64,000 nt of DNA from Prevotella merdae (GCF_900290275.1 NZ_LT985323.1:413986-477985), one strand, 5' to 3'; positions 34,957 through 44,722 are shown, numbered from the stretch's first letter. Numbers and translations are program-made. Notes: generated from the letters alone by a model not told the origin.

Positions 34957-36138
34957 TTAATGGTGGAACAAACGTACACCTGTAAACGACATTGTTATAC
35001 CATACTTGTCGCATGTTTCGATAACATTGTCGTCACGCACCGAGCCGCCAGCCTGAGCTATATACTCAACACCGCTCTTGTGCGCACGCTCAATATTGTC
35101 TCCGAACGGGAAGAAAGCGTCTGAACCAAGAGCTACACCACGGTTCTGGGCTATCCAAGCCTTTTTCTCCTCCATGGTCAATACCTCTGGCTTCTTCTTA
35201 AAGAATAGCTGCCATGTACCATCACGCAGAACATCGTCATGATCCTCAGATATATATACGTCAATGGTATTATCGCGGTCGGCACGGCGTATACCGTCAA
35301 CAAATGGAAGGTTCATTACCTTCGGGTGCTGACGCAACCACCATATATCAGCCTTATTGCCAGCAAGACGTGTACAGTGAATACGGCTCTGCTGTCCGGC
35401 ACCAATACCAATTGCCTGACCATCCTTAACGTAGCATACAGAGTTAGACTGTGTGTACTTAAGTGTGATAAGTGATATGATGAGGTCGCGAATAGCCTCA
35501 GGAGTGAAATTCTTTGCCTTTGTAGGTATGTTCTCGAACAATGCAGGATCGTCGAGCTTAACCTCGTTGCGTCCCTGCTCAAATGTTACACCGAACACCT
35601 GCTTGTGCTCTATTGGAGCCGGAACATAGTTGGGGTCTATCTTTATCACATTGTATGTGCCCTTGCGCTTTGCCTTGAGTATCTCAATAGCCTCGGGTGT
35701 GAAGTCGGGAGCAATAACACCGTCGCTCACCTCACGCTTAATGAGTGTAGCTGTAGCTGCGTCGCAAGTGTCGCTCAATGCAACAAAGTCGCCATACGAA
35801 CTCATGCGGTCGGCACCGCGAGCACGGGCGTATGCGCAAGCAATAGGTGATAGTTCAATCTTTACGTCGTCAACAAAGTAGATTTTCTTAAGGGTGTCGC
35901 TCAATGGCAAACCTACTGCAGCTCCTGCAGGAGATACATGCTTGAACGATGCAGCTGCTGGCAGACCAGTTGCAGCCTTAAGTTCCTTTACAAGTTGCCA
36001 CGAGTTGAGAGCGTCGAGGAAGTTGATGTAGCCAGGACGACCGTTAAGTACTTCGATGGGGAGTTCGCCTTCTTCCATATAGATACGTGAAGGCTTCTGG
36101 TTCGGATTGCATCCGTACTTAAGTGCTAATTCTTTCAT
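34957..36138 (-). CDS. Stand-alone AICAR formyltransferase (C-terminal half of PurH)
   Basis: Transfers a formyl group from 10-formyl-THF to AICAR, giving FAICAR for the IMP cyclohydrolase at 6115-6708. The 393-residue protein has the catalytic Lys-His in ASFKHVSPAG, the RARGADRMSSYGDFVAL segment, GIGAGQQSRIHCTRLAG, ALGSDAFFPFGDNIERA and ends TMSFTGVRLFHH, exactly where PurH ends. Its own N-terminus (MKELALKYGCNPNQKPSRIY) is the start of the transformylase domain, so no IMP cyclohydrolase domain is lost by frameshift. Confidence 0.94.
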   Translation of the reverse strand: MKELALKYGCNPNQKPSRIYMEEGELPIEVLNGRPGYINFLDALNSWQLVKELKAATGLPAAASFKHVSPAGAAVGLPLSDTLKKIYFVDDVKIELSPIACAYARARGADRMSSYGDFVALSDTCDAATATLIKREVSDGVIAPDFTPEAIEILKAKRKGTYNVIKIDPNYVPAPIEHKQVFGVTFEQGRNEVKLDDPALFENIPTKAKNFTPEAIRDLIISLITLKYTQSNSVCYVKDGQAIGIGAGQQSRIHCTRLAGNKADIWWLRQHPKVMNLPFVDGIRRADRDNTIDVYISEDHDDVLRDGTWQLFFKKKPEVLTMEEKKAWIAQNRGVALGSDAFFPFGDNIERAHKSGVEYIAQAGGSVRDDNVIETCDKYGITMSFTGVRLFHH

Positions 36139-36168
36139 ACAGTGATTATAAGAATGAAAAATATGTCT

Positions 36169-36177
36169 GCAAAATTA
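36169..36177 (-). promoter_or_regulatory. -7 box of the AICAR formyltransferase unit
   Basis: Reverse-strand TAATTTTGC, 31 nt upstream of the start. Confidence 0.6.
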
Positions 36178-36199
36178 CTATTTTTCCATTAAAAAGCCG

Positions 36200-36208
36200 T
36201 ACATTTGC
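36200..36208 (+). promoter_or_regulatory. -7 box of the 75-residue protein gene
   Basis: TACATTTGC, perfect consensus, 35 nt before the ATG at 36243. Confidence 0.6.
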
Positions 36209-36242
36209 CCCGAAATATTACATTATCAGTAGGTTGTGAATT

Positions 36243-36470
36243 ATGAATTACGCACTGAAGAAACTTTTTGATGCGGCTGAGCACAAACTTGAGCTCATTC
36301 CGCAGAAGATGATTGCCCTCGAAAAATTGTCTAAATACATCAAGGGCACAGAGAAACCTAAGCGTGAGATTCTTGATAAAATCTCGCTGCTTGTGGGATA
36401 TCAGGATTGGGAAAAGTTTAAAGAAGCCCTGCACGGAGAAACTGACGGACAGGACAACTTTAAAGAATAG
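36243..36470 (+). CDS. Small conserved-looking protein of unknown function
   Basis: 75 residues, charged and helical in character (MNYALKKLFDAAEHKLEL, EKLSKYIKGTEK, ISLLVGYQDWEKFKEALHGE), without signal or membrane segment. It has its own perfect -7 box and is convergent with the LytTR regulator gene. The family was not identified. Codon-like composition and a promoter at the right distance support a real gene. Confidence 0.6.
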   Translation: MNYALKKLFDAAEHKLELIPQKMIALEKLSKYIKGTEKPKREILDKISLLVGYQDWEKFKEALHGETDGQDNFKE

Positions 36471-36521
36471 TATGGAATCATCCCAAATAAGATTGGGACA
36501 AGACCCACTATCCCTCTGCTA

Positions 36522-37259
36522 CTATCTGCCAAGATACTTGTCGGCAAGATATGTCGATAACGACTCCTTATATATGTCGCCAACGGGCAGATAAGTATCT
36601 GCATCCATAACGATACGGTTCTTGGTAACCTCCATCACCTTCTTCATATTGACAATATACGAGCGGTGAATACGCAAGAAATAGGCGGGCAAGCGTTCTT
36701 CAAGCTTCTTCATACTGAGAAGTACGACTAAAGACTTTTGTCCATCAAGATGTATTTTTAGGTATTCTGCCATTCCTACAACGTATCTTATGTCATTGAT
36801 ATCGACCCTTACCACACGATGGTCGGTCTTAAAAAATATGGTGTCGTCCTCGTTCTCGGATTGTATAGGAGCGGTATGTGCAACCGATGGCATTACATTC
36901 TCAAGTTCGTAACGCTTCTTTACACGTTGGGCAGCACGGCGAAAATCGTCTAAACTAAATGGTTTAAGCAGATAGTCTACGGCATCTACCTTATATCCGT
37001 CTACCGCATACTCGGAGTAGGCTGTAGTGAACACAACTATAGGAGGTGCCTGAAGCGAGCGCACAAAGTCCAAGCCGTTGATATCGGGCATATTGATATC
37101 AACAAACAAAGCGTCTATCTGTTCTTTCTCCATTATCTCACGAGCCTCAATAGCACTAAGACATTGTGCTACAAGCTCAAGGAATGGTATCTTTGCTGTG
37201 TAGGCGGCGAGCTGCTGCAAAGCAAGAGGCTCGTCGTCGATAACGAGTGTTCTTATCAT
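36522..37259 (-). CDS. LytTR-family response regulator
   Basis: DNA-binding response regulator, partner of the adjacent kinase. The 245-residue protein has a receiver domain (acidic pocket DDE at 8-10, phospho-acceptor D54 in LFVDINMPDINGL, conserved TTAY and K in DYLLKPF) and a C-terminal LytTR domain (about 140-245: TDHRVVRVDINDIRYVVGMAEYLKIHL, RIHRSYIVNMKKV). It overlaps the kinase gene by 4 nt. Confidence 0.95.
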   Translation of the reverse strand: MIRTLVIDDEPLALQQLAAYTAKIPFLELVAQCLSAIEAREIMEKEQIDALFVDINMPDINGLDFVRSLQAPPIVVFTTAYSEYAVDGYKVDAVDYLLKPFSLDDFRRAAQRVKKRYELENVMPSVAHTAPIQSENEDDTIFFKTDHRVVRVDINDIRYVVGMAEYLKIHLDGQKSLVVLLSMKKLEERLPAYFLRIHRSYIVNMKKVMEVTKNRIVMDADTYLPVGDIYKESLSTYLADKYLGR

Positions 37260-38512
37260 TTTAGATTCTGTTTTTGTTGGTTATTGTTTTGCATATCGGT
37301 TGACAGTTGTCTACCATTAGCTTGAGTGATGGGTGACGTTAGTGGTAAGTCTAGACTTACCTCATACTCGCTCTCACCATCTTCGATATTGAGTGTGTAT
37401 GTATCATGAAACAGAAGGTCGAGTCGACGGCGCACATTCACCAATCCCATACCACCTTCTTTCTTCTCTTTCACCGTAAGCTGTTGCTTACTATTGCTGC
37501 ATACAAACTTCAGACGGTCGTCCTTCACATCTATTGTTATGTATACAAACGACTCGGTAAGATAGCTTATACCATGCTTGAAGGCGTTTTCCACGAACAT
37601 GATGAGCAACAGTGGAGGTATCATCTTATCGGGTAGATTGCTTGGTGCCGACAGACGGATGCTTACCTTATCTGTATAACGCAATCTCATGAGTTGCACA
37701 TAATTGTTGAGGAATTGTACCTCGCGTGGCAATGGTATTAACCTATTGCTTCCCTCGTACAAGATATACCGCATCATCTTAGAAAGCTCCACTATGGTGG
37801 TCTTGGCACGTTCAGGGTCGATGTCCACAAGAGCATGAATATTGTTGAGCGTATTCATAAAGAAGTGTGGATTGACCTGATACTTAAGATACTCCAATTG
37901 ACGCTCCAGGTTGTGCTTGTCTATCTGCGCCATAAGTTTGGAGTCTTCTTGCGACTTGAAATATAACTTAACACCAAGATTCATACCAATAAGCAATATT
38001 CCACCAAAGGCAGTTACAAGTTCGCCAGGTCCTAAGAAAGGGAAAGGCTCGTAAGGTCGCAGATATGAAAATCGACGAGGATAACGCTGACCTTTAGCTT
38101 GTTCTTTAGATGCATCATCAAACATCTCTTCGGGTTCATCTTCAGGTCTAAAGTCTGGTATATTGTCTCGGTATAACACCCTTTCGTGCCTGCTATATCG
38201 AGGCAATCGGTGGTGATGAAACTCGGGACGCATAAACCACAGCGTAACCATTGCCACAGCTACAACAGTAAAGCTAAGTACAACATATAATATGGTGCGT
38301 CGTTTTAGGATGAGCAAAGGGGCAAGCAGAAAGTTGTGTACGGCAAACAAAACAAGCCATACAGTATAGAATTTCCATGCACTGAATATCTCGTACCATG
38401 AGAACTCGATATGTGGATTGGATGACATTCGCATATATAACCCCATCACTGGAGATATATATATCAATATCCACATCAATGTATAAATGAAATGTTCCTT
38501 GCGGTAATTCAT
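37256..38512 (-). CDS. LytS-like sensor histidine kinase
   Basis: Membrane sensor kinase of the LytS/YehU type. The frame opens at 38545, but a perfect -7 box (38532-38540) lies inside those first codons, so the ATG at 38512 (MNYRKEHFIYTLMWI) is the likely start, giving 418 residues. There are four hydrophobic spans, an unusual charged, His/Arg/Asp-rich loop between spans three and four (RPEFHHHRLPRYSRHERV), then the His_kinase domain with the NPHFFMNTLNNI phospho-acceptor box and a HATPase domain (MFVENAFKHGI, GGMGLVNVRRRL). Confidence 0.92.
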   Translation of the reverse strand: MNYRKEHFIYTLMWILIYISPVMGLYMRMSSNPHIEFSWYEIFSAWKFYTVWLVLFAVHNFLLAPLLILKRRTILYVVLSFTVVAVAMVTLWFMRPEFHHHRLPRYSRHERVLYRDNIPDFRPEDEPEEMFDDASKEQAKGQRYPRRFSYLRPYEPFPFLGPGELVTAFGGILLIGMNLGVKLYFKSQEDSKLMAQIDKHNLERQLEYLKYQVNPHFFMNTLNNIHALVDIDPERAKTTIVELSKMMRYILYEGSNRLIPLPREVQFLNNYVQLMRLRYTDKVSIRLSAPSNLPDKMIPPLLLIMFVENAFKHGISYLTESFVYITIDVKDDRLKFVCSNSKQQLTVKEKKEGGMGLVNVRRRLDLLFHDTYTLNIEDGESEYEVSLDLPLTSPITQANGRQLSTDMQNNNQQKQNLK

Positions 38513-38531
38513 CTTTGTCGTTTTAGATGAA

Positions 38532-38540
38532 GCAAATGTA
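38532..38540 (-). promoter_or_regulatory. -7 box of the LytS/LytTR unit
   Basis: Reverse-strand TACATTTGC, perfect consensus, 20 nt upstream of 38512. It decides the kinase start codon. Confidence 0.65.
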
Positions 38541-38598
38541 CGCATATTATATATAGTATAGAAAAATATTCAACGAATAGAAAAGTTTGTTATATGAA

Positions 38599-41500
38599 CT
38601 AATGCTTGGCTGTGCTCCATGCTGTTGGTGTTATGCCATAAGCTTTTTGGAAACACTTGGAGAAGTAACTCGAGTTGGAGAATCCTACCATGTACATCAC
38701 TTCGGATACAGAGAACCTGCCCTCTCTTAACAATATGGCAGCTCGCTGCATACGTATCTGGCGTATAAACTCAACCGGTGTCTTGCCCGTCATCTGCTTA
38801 ACCTTACGGTACAGCAACTTAGAACCAAGTCCTAAGGTTTCCTGCAAACGTGTAACATTGAAATCGGAATCGGCCACATGAGCCTCAACAGTTTCGGTTA
38901 TCTTGGCAAGCAAACGTGCATCGGCACTGTCGATGTCGGGTGTTTGTGTTGCAACTGTTGTATCCGATACAGATGCATTGTGTGCCGTTGATGTCTGCAC
39001 CGTGGCAAATGCAATATTAACTACAGTACCTTTATCATCGCTTTCTACCATGGCATGTCCACTGTTATGCTCGGCATACTCGTGTATTATGGCAAGGGTG
39101 TTGCCACCTGCTTGCTGCTTGGAACCTGTTACATGGAAGTAGCGGTTGAATACAAACGGCATGTCGGCCTTAGCTATAATCATACCGGGTATGCATATAC
39201 CTACCGATGTTTTGCCTTCGGCTGAGCTTACGCTAACAGATATTGGCATGTCGGCATTATGGTTGTCGGCGGCAAAGACTATCAGTTCGTCTAACACAGA
39301 TTGCATACCAACCACATCAATACATACAAATGCCGTTGGCGCATCAGTGTGATATTCTATGTCAAGTGACTTGCCATATCTTTGTCGGGCATCATCTACT
39401 GCACGCCTACAGAAGTCGGCTATGTCTACAGTTATCATTGCAGGCTTATCGTTATTAGATATGGTCTGTACATCGAGAGCCTTATACACCAACGAGTTCA
39501 TATTTACAACATCACGGCGCATCTTTTCAAGAAGGCGCACGTTATTGGTGTCGTTCTCATCATGAAGCATACCAAGTATAGAGCCGAACAATGAGCCAAG
39601 TGGTTGCTTAAGTTGTCTGGACAAATTGTCGAAGAAAGCCGAACGAGCCGCTGATTCTTGCATAACTTGCTGCTTGGCTTCGCGCTCCTCACGTAGACGT
39701 CGACGTATCATATAGAAGTTTACCGCCCATGCTATCAATGCCATAACTATAATCAGATACAGCAACTTTGCCCATAACGAGAGATACCACGGTGGAAGAA
39801 TCGTTACATGCAATTGATAAACCATACCTTCGGCCTTGCCCAAGCCATCAACCTCGCGCACTTCAAGTGTGTACTTGCCCGAAGGCAACGCGCTATAGTT
39901 TATTTCCTGTCGCTCTCCGTGCATATACTGCCATTGATGGTCAACACCCTCAAGTCGGTAAGCATACATACGCGGTTGTTTACCCGACATTGGAAGGTCG
40001 GACAACATGAACGATAGATTGTTCTGTCGAGCCGTAAGTGTTATCTCAGACAGATAAGTAGGCGCTCCATATTCGGATATATATGGTTTGCCATCAACCA
40101 TCAGAGCCGACAAAAGGAATTGCGGACGCTTGGTCTTGGGTTGTAGATTATGAATGTTTTCTGTAGGAACAGCAACTATAGCATCGTTGCCTCCAAGCAA
40201 CACATGACGTGAAGTACGATCGTACCATACTGCAAGCGGTCGGAATCCAGGAATAGAGAAGCATGTAGACGTGCCTTTCGGATTAAGTATACAGCAGTCT
40301 TGCCCCATAAATATCCATATATTGCCTTCTACCTCGCACAGCATGGCACCATCTGTATAGCCCTCAATGCAGAAACTCTCTGACTTTCCGTTGGCTCCAA
40401 AACGTCTTATCTCGCCTTGCATTGCAGCCCACACATTGCCATTATTATCGGTGCATATGTTGTTTACGTTTTGATCTTTGCCAACAATATGCTCCACATG
40501 CAATGTGTTAATATTGATACGGTCTAATCCGCTGTCGTACATTCGTGCCCACACATATCCATGTCCATCGGTCACAAGTTGCCATACATGTATGCCTTGA
40601 AGTTCCTTCAGAAAGTGGCGATCGGCAATTATTGTTGGATTTGTTGCCGTCAATAGTTTATGCTTGTCTATAACAAATACGCCACCCATATACGAGCTTA
40701 TCCAGTATCGTCCCTTTCCGTCGTCCACAATATCATAAGCCCATGCCGTGTTATAACGGTTAGAATGGTCGGTAACGACAATGTTTCGCATCTGTCGTGT
40801 AACAGGATTGTATATGTTAAGTCCATGGTCGGTACATATTATCACCGTACCATTGCTGTCAGAATAGACACGTCTAACACGGTTGTGCGACATATAATGT
40901 GTAGGCGAGTTCTGACGATACCACGTTACATCGCCATTATTGTCAGGCATAAAACCTTTTGTGGCATTATAGCTTATAAGTCCATTTGTTCCGCCAAGCC
41001 ACAAACGTCCGTCTGGGCTTCGGTATATAAGGTGAAGACAGTTACCATCGCCCGTTTGGGTTATGTCGCCAAGCGGAATATAATTGAAGAACTTATATCG
41101 TTTGATGTCTGATACACCCTGATCGGTTCCAGCCCATATGTTACCCCAACAATCAGTAAATACTGCCCATACAATATTGTTGGCAATAGAACGTTGCGAT
41201 CGCGAGTCGTGTAAGGCATGCGATACAATAGTGCCGTTAAGCTTGTTGTATGTATATAGTCCGTTATCAGTTCCGGCATAAATCAGGTTGCCGTAAGCAG
41301 ATAGCGACTTAACCGAATTGCCCGATAATGCCGGTACAGCCTCGAGATGCTTTCCGTCATATTTATATAGCGCACCCTCGGTTCCTATCCATACGGCATT
41401 GCCGTCACTAAGAAGAGCGTTGACAAGTGGTTGCATTCCATTGCCTATGCGTATAGGCAATGCTGCCTTGCCGTGGCGAAATAGTGTTAACCCTGATATT

Positions 41501-42009
41501 GTACCAACAAGCAAACCATACTTTGTGGCAAGCAGCGAGTATACATTATGCAATGTCTTGCTCTCTATGCGTATATCGCCCATCTGCATATTACAGCTAA
41601 ACAGACCTTGAGCTCCGCCAAACCACAGCCGACCATCATAATACGTCACGGCACGAATATCGCCTTTTGCCTTCTCAGGTTGCGCTTCATAGCGTCCGTT
41701 TCTTATATTGTATACAATAAGTCCACGCTCTGTAGCCATATACAGTTTATTATGCTGCATATGTATTGAATGGATGCGTGTGTTGACAGCCGAGCCATCT
41801 GTAGCGATGTTATGTGGTATAGTGCGGTAGCCATCATATGAGTAGAGTCCGTTGTCGCTGCCAAACCACAATATACCTTGTTCGTCTTGTGCAATAGAAC
41901 ATACGGAAGAGGCGTCGGCAATACTGACATTGTCGAACTCCTGGGCTGTAACATTAGATGACAACAGCAGTGCAAAAAGCGCTACGATTGCTGTATATAG
42001 ATATCTCAT
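38599..42009 (-). CDS. Hybrid-sensor-like transmembrane AraC regulator with degenerate kinase and no receiver
   Basis: The 1136-residue protein has a signal peptide (1-22), a large periplasmic two-component-type beta-propeller with repeated LWFGS/VWIGT blades (about 25-630) and a Y_Y_Y domain (to about 730, LPSGKYTLEVREVDG). One membrane span (about 740-765) and a cytoplasmic part ending in an AraC HTH (about 1030-1130) follow. In the HisKA-like segment the usual SHELRTPL is LSRQLKQPL, with R798 at the histidine position. ATPase motifs are degraded (CIPGMII for DTGIGI; GGNTLAII for GTGLGL). No receiver lies between ATPase remnant and HTH. The frame is intact, so function is probably retained without phosphorelay. 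Confidence 0.85.
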   Translation of the reverse strand: MRYLYTAIVALFALLLSSNVTAQEFDNVSIADASSVCSIAQDEQGILWFGSDNGLYSYDGYRTIPHNIATDGSAVNTRIHSIHMQHNKLYMATERGLIVYNIRNGRYEAQPEKAKGDIRAVTYYDGRLWFGGAQGLFSCNMQMGDIRIESKTLHNVYSLLATKYGLLVGTISGLTLFRHGKAALPIRIGNGMQPLVNALLSDGNAVWIGTEGALYKYDGKHLEAVPALSGNSVKSLSAYGNLIYAGTDNGLYTYNKLNGTIVSHALHDSRSQRSIANNIVWAVFTDCWGNIWAGTDQGVSDIKRYKFFNYIPLGDITQTGDGNCLHLIYRSPDGRLWLGGTNGLISYNATKGFMPDNNGDVTWYRQNSPTHYMSHNRVRRVYSDSNGTVIICTDHGLNIYNPVTRQMRNIVVTDHSNRYNTAWAYDIVDDGKGRYWISSYMGGVFVIDKHKLLTATNPTIIADRHFLKELQGIHVWQLVTDGHGYVWARMYDSGLDRININTLHVEHIVGKDQNVNNICTDNNGNVWAAMQGEIRRFGANGKSESFCIEGYTDGAMLCEVEGNIWIFMGQDCCILNPKGTSTCFSIPGFRPLAVWYDRTSRHVLLGGNDAIVAVPTENIHNLQPKTKRPQFLLSALMVDGKPYISEYGAPTYLSEITLTARQNNLSFMLSDLPMSGKQPRMYAYRLEGVDHQWQYMHGERQEINYSALPSGKYTLEVREVDGLGKAEGMVYQLHVTILPPWYLSLWAKLLYLIIVMALIAWAVNFYMIRRRLREEREAKQQVMQESAARSAFFDNLSRQLKQPLGSLFGSILGMLHDENDTNNVRLLEKMRRDVVNMNSLVYKALDVQTISNNDKPAMITVDIADFCRRAVDDARQRYGKSLDIEYHTDAPTAFVCIDVVGMQSVLDELIVFAADNHNADMPISVSVSSAEGKTSVGICIPGMIIAKADMPFVFNRYFHVTGSKQQAGGNTLAIIHEYAEHNSGHAMVESDDKGTVVNIAFATVQTSTAHNASVSDTTVATQTPDIDSADARLLAKITETVEAHVADSDFNVTRLQETLGLGSKLLYRKVKQMTGKTPVEFIRQIRMQRAAILLREGRFSVSEVMYMVGFSNSSYFSKCFQKAYGITPTAWSTAKH

Positions 42010-42034
42010 TCTTAGTTTTATAGGTAATGTATAT

Positions 42035-42043
42035 GCAAATATA
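42035..42043 (-). promoter_or_regulatory. -7 box of the degenerate hybrid regulator
   Basis: Reverse-strand TATATTTGC, 26 nt upstream of the start. Confidence 0.55.
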
Positions 42044-42118
42044 TCTTTTTTTTCTCATACTTCACACTATTATTTCAACTTTTTGCTATTAATAATTATG
42101 TATATGTAAAAAAATAAC

Positions 42119-42127
42119 TAACTTTGC
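42119..42127 (+). promoter_or_regulatory. -7 box of era
   Basis: TAACTTTGC, perfect consensus, 22 nt before the era ATG. Confidence 0.65.
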
Positions 42128-42149
42128 ATAAAGTACTTTTTTTGAATAT

Positions 42150-43031
42150 ATGCACAAAGCAGGATTTGTAAACATAGTTGGCAATCCTAATGTAGGCAAG
42201 TCGACACTGATGAATCAGCTTGTTGGCGAGCGTATAAGTATTGCCACATTCAAGGCGCAAACAACGCGCCATCGTATCATGGGTATTGTCAATGAAGACG
42301 ATGCCCAGATAGTATTCTCAGATACACCTGGTGTGTTGAAACCAAACTACAAGCTTCAGGAATCAATGCTCGCTTTCTCGGAATCTGCACTTCAAGATGC
42401 CGATGTACTGCTATATGTTACTGATGTTGTGGAGAACCCAGAGAAGAATATGGACTTCCTTGACAAGGTTAAGAAGATGACCATACCTGTGCTCTTGCTC
42501 ATTAACAAGATAGACCAAAGCGACCAGAAGACTCTTGGCGATACTGTAGAGAAGTGGCATACGCTATTACCTAATGCCGAGATTCTACCAATATCTGCAA
42601 AGAACAAGTTTGGTGTCGACATGCTTATGCGACGTATCAAGGAGTTGTTACCCGACTCTCCCCCATTCTTCGACAAAGACCAGCTGACAGATAAGCCTGC
42701 CCGCTTCTTCGTATCGGAGATTATACGCGAGAAGATTCTACTCTACTATGATAAGGAGATTCCTTATTCGGTTGAGGTTAAGGTGGAGTCGTTTAAGGAG
42801 ACCGACCGCAACATCGACATCCATGCTGTTATCTATGTAGAGCGCGACTCGCAAAAGGGTATCATCATCGGACATCAGGGCGTAGCTTTGAAGAAGATGT
42901 CGACAGAGGCACGCAAGTCGCTTGAGAAATTCTTCGGCAAGAGTGTGTATCTACACACATTTGTTAAGGTTGATAAGGATTGGCGCAGCTCGAAGAGAGA
43001 GTTGGATAACTTTGGGTATAACCCGGAGTAA
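42150..43031 (+). CDS. era: GTPase Era
   Basis: GTPase that binds 16S rRNA and assists 30S assembly. The 293-residue protein has G1 GNPNVGKST, G3 DTPG, G4 NKID and a C-terminal KH domain (RDSQKGIIIGHQGVALKKM). Family length is standard. It is followed by an unusual 333-nt spacer before der. Confidence 0.97.
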   Translation: MHKAGFVNIVGNPNVGKSTLMNQLVGERISIATFKAQTTRHRIMGIVNEDDAQIVFSDTPGVLKPNYKLQESMLAFSESALQDADVLLYVTDVVENPEKNMDFLDKVKKMTIPVLLLINKIDQSDQKTLGDTVEKWHTLLPNAEILPISAKNKFGVDMLMRRIKELLPDSPPFFDKDQLTDKPARFFVSEIIREKILLYYDKEIPYSVEVKVESFKETDRNIDIHAVIYVERDSQKGIIIGHQGVALKKMSTEARKSLEKFFGKSVYLHTFVKVDKDWRSSKRELDNFGYNPE

Positions 43032-43191
43032 GAGTTTTGAATTTTGAGTTTTGAATTTTGAGTTTTGAATTTTGAATTATCGGCTACGCCGATTAGGAAT
43101 TAATCTATTAGGAGTTAAGAATTCGTAACAGAACAACTCATAATTCACAATTGCCGAAGGCAACAACTCACAATTCAAAACTCAAAACTCC
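43032..43191. repeat. Inverted simple-repeat block (GAGTTTTGAATTTT / AATTCAAAACTC)
   Basis: Left arm 43032-43078 consists of GAGTTTTGAATTTT repeats; the right arm (43139-43191) carries the inverse AATTCAAAACTCAAAACTC text. Between them lie the small hairpins ATCGGC/GCCGAT (43079-43093) and TTGCC/GGCAA (43151-43163). Confidence 0.75.
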
Positions 43192-43195
43192 CAAA

Positions 43196-43340
43196 TGCGA
43201 CAGCATAGCTGTCGCATCCCCTGAATAGAAAAGAGGGGATACTCTTGCCAGAGAGGCAAGGGCCGGAGTTGGTCAGCTTCGGAAAATGTATTAACAAGGA
43301 TGCAGAGACCACATCCAATCCCGCCCGTTGATGGGAGGGA
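43196..43340. repeat. Train of short hairpins upstream of der
   Basis: Successive stems: TGCGACAGC/GCTGTCGCA (43196-43216), ATCCCCT/AGGGGAT (43216-43240), CTTGCC/GGCAAG (43244-43260), CCGGAG/CTTCGG with a wobble (43263-43282), GGATG/CATCC (43298-43316), TCCCgCCC/GGGaGGGA (43319-43340). No gene in this stretch. Confidence 0.7.
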
Positions 43341-43364
43341 ACAAATGACTTATTTAAACAAAAC

Positions 43365-44678
43365 ATGGCAAATTTAGTAGCAATAGTGGGACGCCCTAAT
43401 GTGGGAAAGTCTACACTGTTCAACCGTCTAACCAAGACACGTCAAGCTATCGTAAGCGATACAGCTGGTACTACACGCGATCGTCAGTATGGTAAATGCG
43501 AATGGAACGGACGTGAATTTTCTGTTGTAGACACTGGTGGATGGGTAGTAAAGAGCGATGACATCTTTGAGGATGCCATACGCAAGCAGGTTATCGTGGC
43601 TACAGAAGAGGCTGACCTCGTGCTCTTCCTCGTTGATGTTCAGACTGGACTTACCGACTGGGATGAAGATGTAGCACAGATTCTGCGACGCACTAAGCTT
43701 CCTGTTATCCTCGTGGCTAACAAGACCGACAACAACGACCAAATTTACGATGCTGCCGAGTTCTATTCATTGGGCCTTGGCGAACCACAATGTATATCAT
43801 CGGCAACTGGTAGCGGCACTGGCGACTTATTAGACCTTGTGCTCTCAAAGCTTAAGGCAGACGTTAAGGACGAAGTTGAGGACGGTATTCCACGTTTCGC
43901 CGTGGTAGGTAGACCTAATGCAGGCAAGAGTTCTATTATCAATGCATTTATTGGCGAAGACCGCAATATCGTGACAGAGATAGCAGGTACAACACGCGAC
44001 TCTATCTATACACGCTTCGACAAGTTCGGATTTGACTTCTATCTTGTAGATACTGCTGGTATCCGACGCAAGAACAAGGTGTCTGAGGATTTGGAGTTCT
44101 ATTCGGTTATGCGTTCTATCCGCGCCATCGAGAATTCGGATGTATGTATCCTTATGATTGATGCCACACGAGGAATAGAGGCTCAGGATATGAACATATT
44201 CCAGCTTATACAGCGCAATAACAAGTCGCTTGTTGTGGTTGTAAACAAGTGGGATCTTGTTGAGAATAAGGACCAGGCTGTCATCAAGACATTCGAAAAC
44301 GCTATACGTCAGCGTATGGCTCCATTCGTTGACTTCCCTATAATCTTCGCATCTGCCCTTACCAAGCAGCGTATATTTAAGGTGCTCGAGACTGCCAAGC
44401 AAGTTTACCTCAACCGCAAGGCACATGTAGGAACATCTAAGCTCAACGAAGTTATGCTTCCCTTGATTGAGGCTTATCCGCCACCATCAACCAAGGGCAA
44501 GTACATCAAGATTAAGTACTGCACACAGTTGCCTAACACACAGATTCCTTCGTTTGTGTTCTATGCAAACTTGCCACAGTATATCAAGGAGCCTTATCGC
44601 CGCTTCCTCGAAAACAAGATTCGCGACAACTGGTCAATGCACGGATGTCCTATCAATGTATTTATACGACAAAAGTAA
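43365..44678 (+). CDS. der: Ribosome-assembly GTPase Der (EngA)
   Basis: Tandem-GTPase needed for 50S maturation. The 437-residue protein has two G domains, the first with GRPNVGKST and the second with GRPNAGKSS, each with DTAG/DTGG-type G3 and NKTD/NKWD G4 motifs, and a C-terminal KH-like domain ([24 protein letters not shown]-type ending [10 protein letters not shown]). Length is standard. Confidence 0.97.
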   Translation: MANLVAIVGRPNVGKSTLFNRLTKTRQAIVSDTAGTTRDRQYGKCEWNGREFSVVDTGGWVVKSDDIFEDAIRKQVIVATEEADLVLFLVDVQTGLTDWDEDVAQILRRTKLPVILVANKTDNNDQIYDAAEFYSLGLGEPQCISSATGSGTGDLLDLVLSKLKADVKDEVEDGIPRFAVVGRPNAGKSSIINAFIGEDRNIVTEIAGTTRDSIYTRFDKFGFDFYLVDTAGIRRKNKVSEDLEFYSVMRSIRAIENSDVCILMIDATRGIEAQDMNIFQLIQRNNKSLVVVVNKWDLVENKDQAVIKTFENAIRQRMAPFVDFPIIFASALTKQRIFKVLETAKQVYLNRKAHVGTSKLNEVMLPLIEAYPPPSTKGKYIKIKYCTQLPNTQIPSFVFYANLPQYIKEPYRRFLENKIRDNWSMHGCPINVFIRQK

Positions 44679-44692
44679 AACATATATAATAA

Positions 44693-44722
44693 GGAGGCTA
44701 TGGCATTGCAGCCATAGCCTCC
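44693..44722 (+). terminator. Terminator after der
   Basis: 12-bp perfect stem GGAGGCTATGGC/GCCATAGCCTCC, 6-nt loop, followed by TACGTTTT. Confidence 0.85.
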
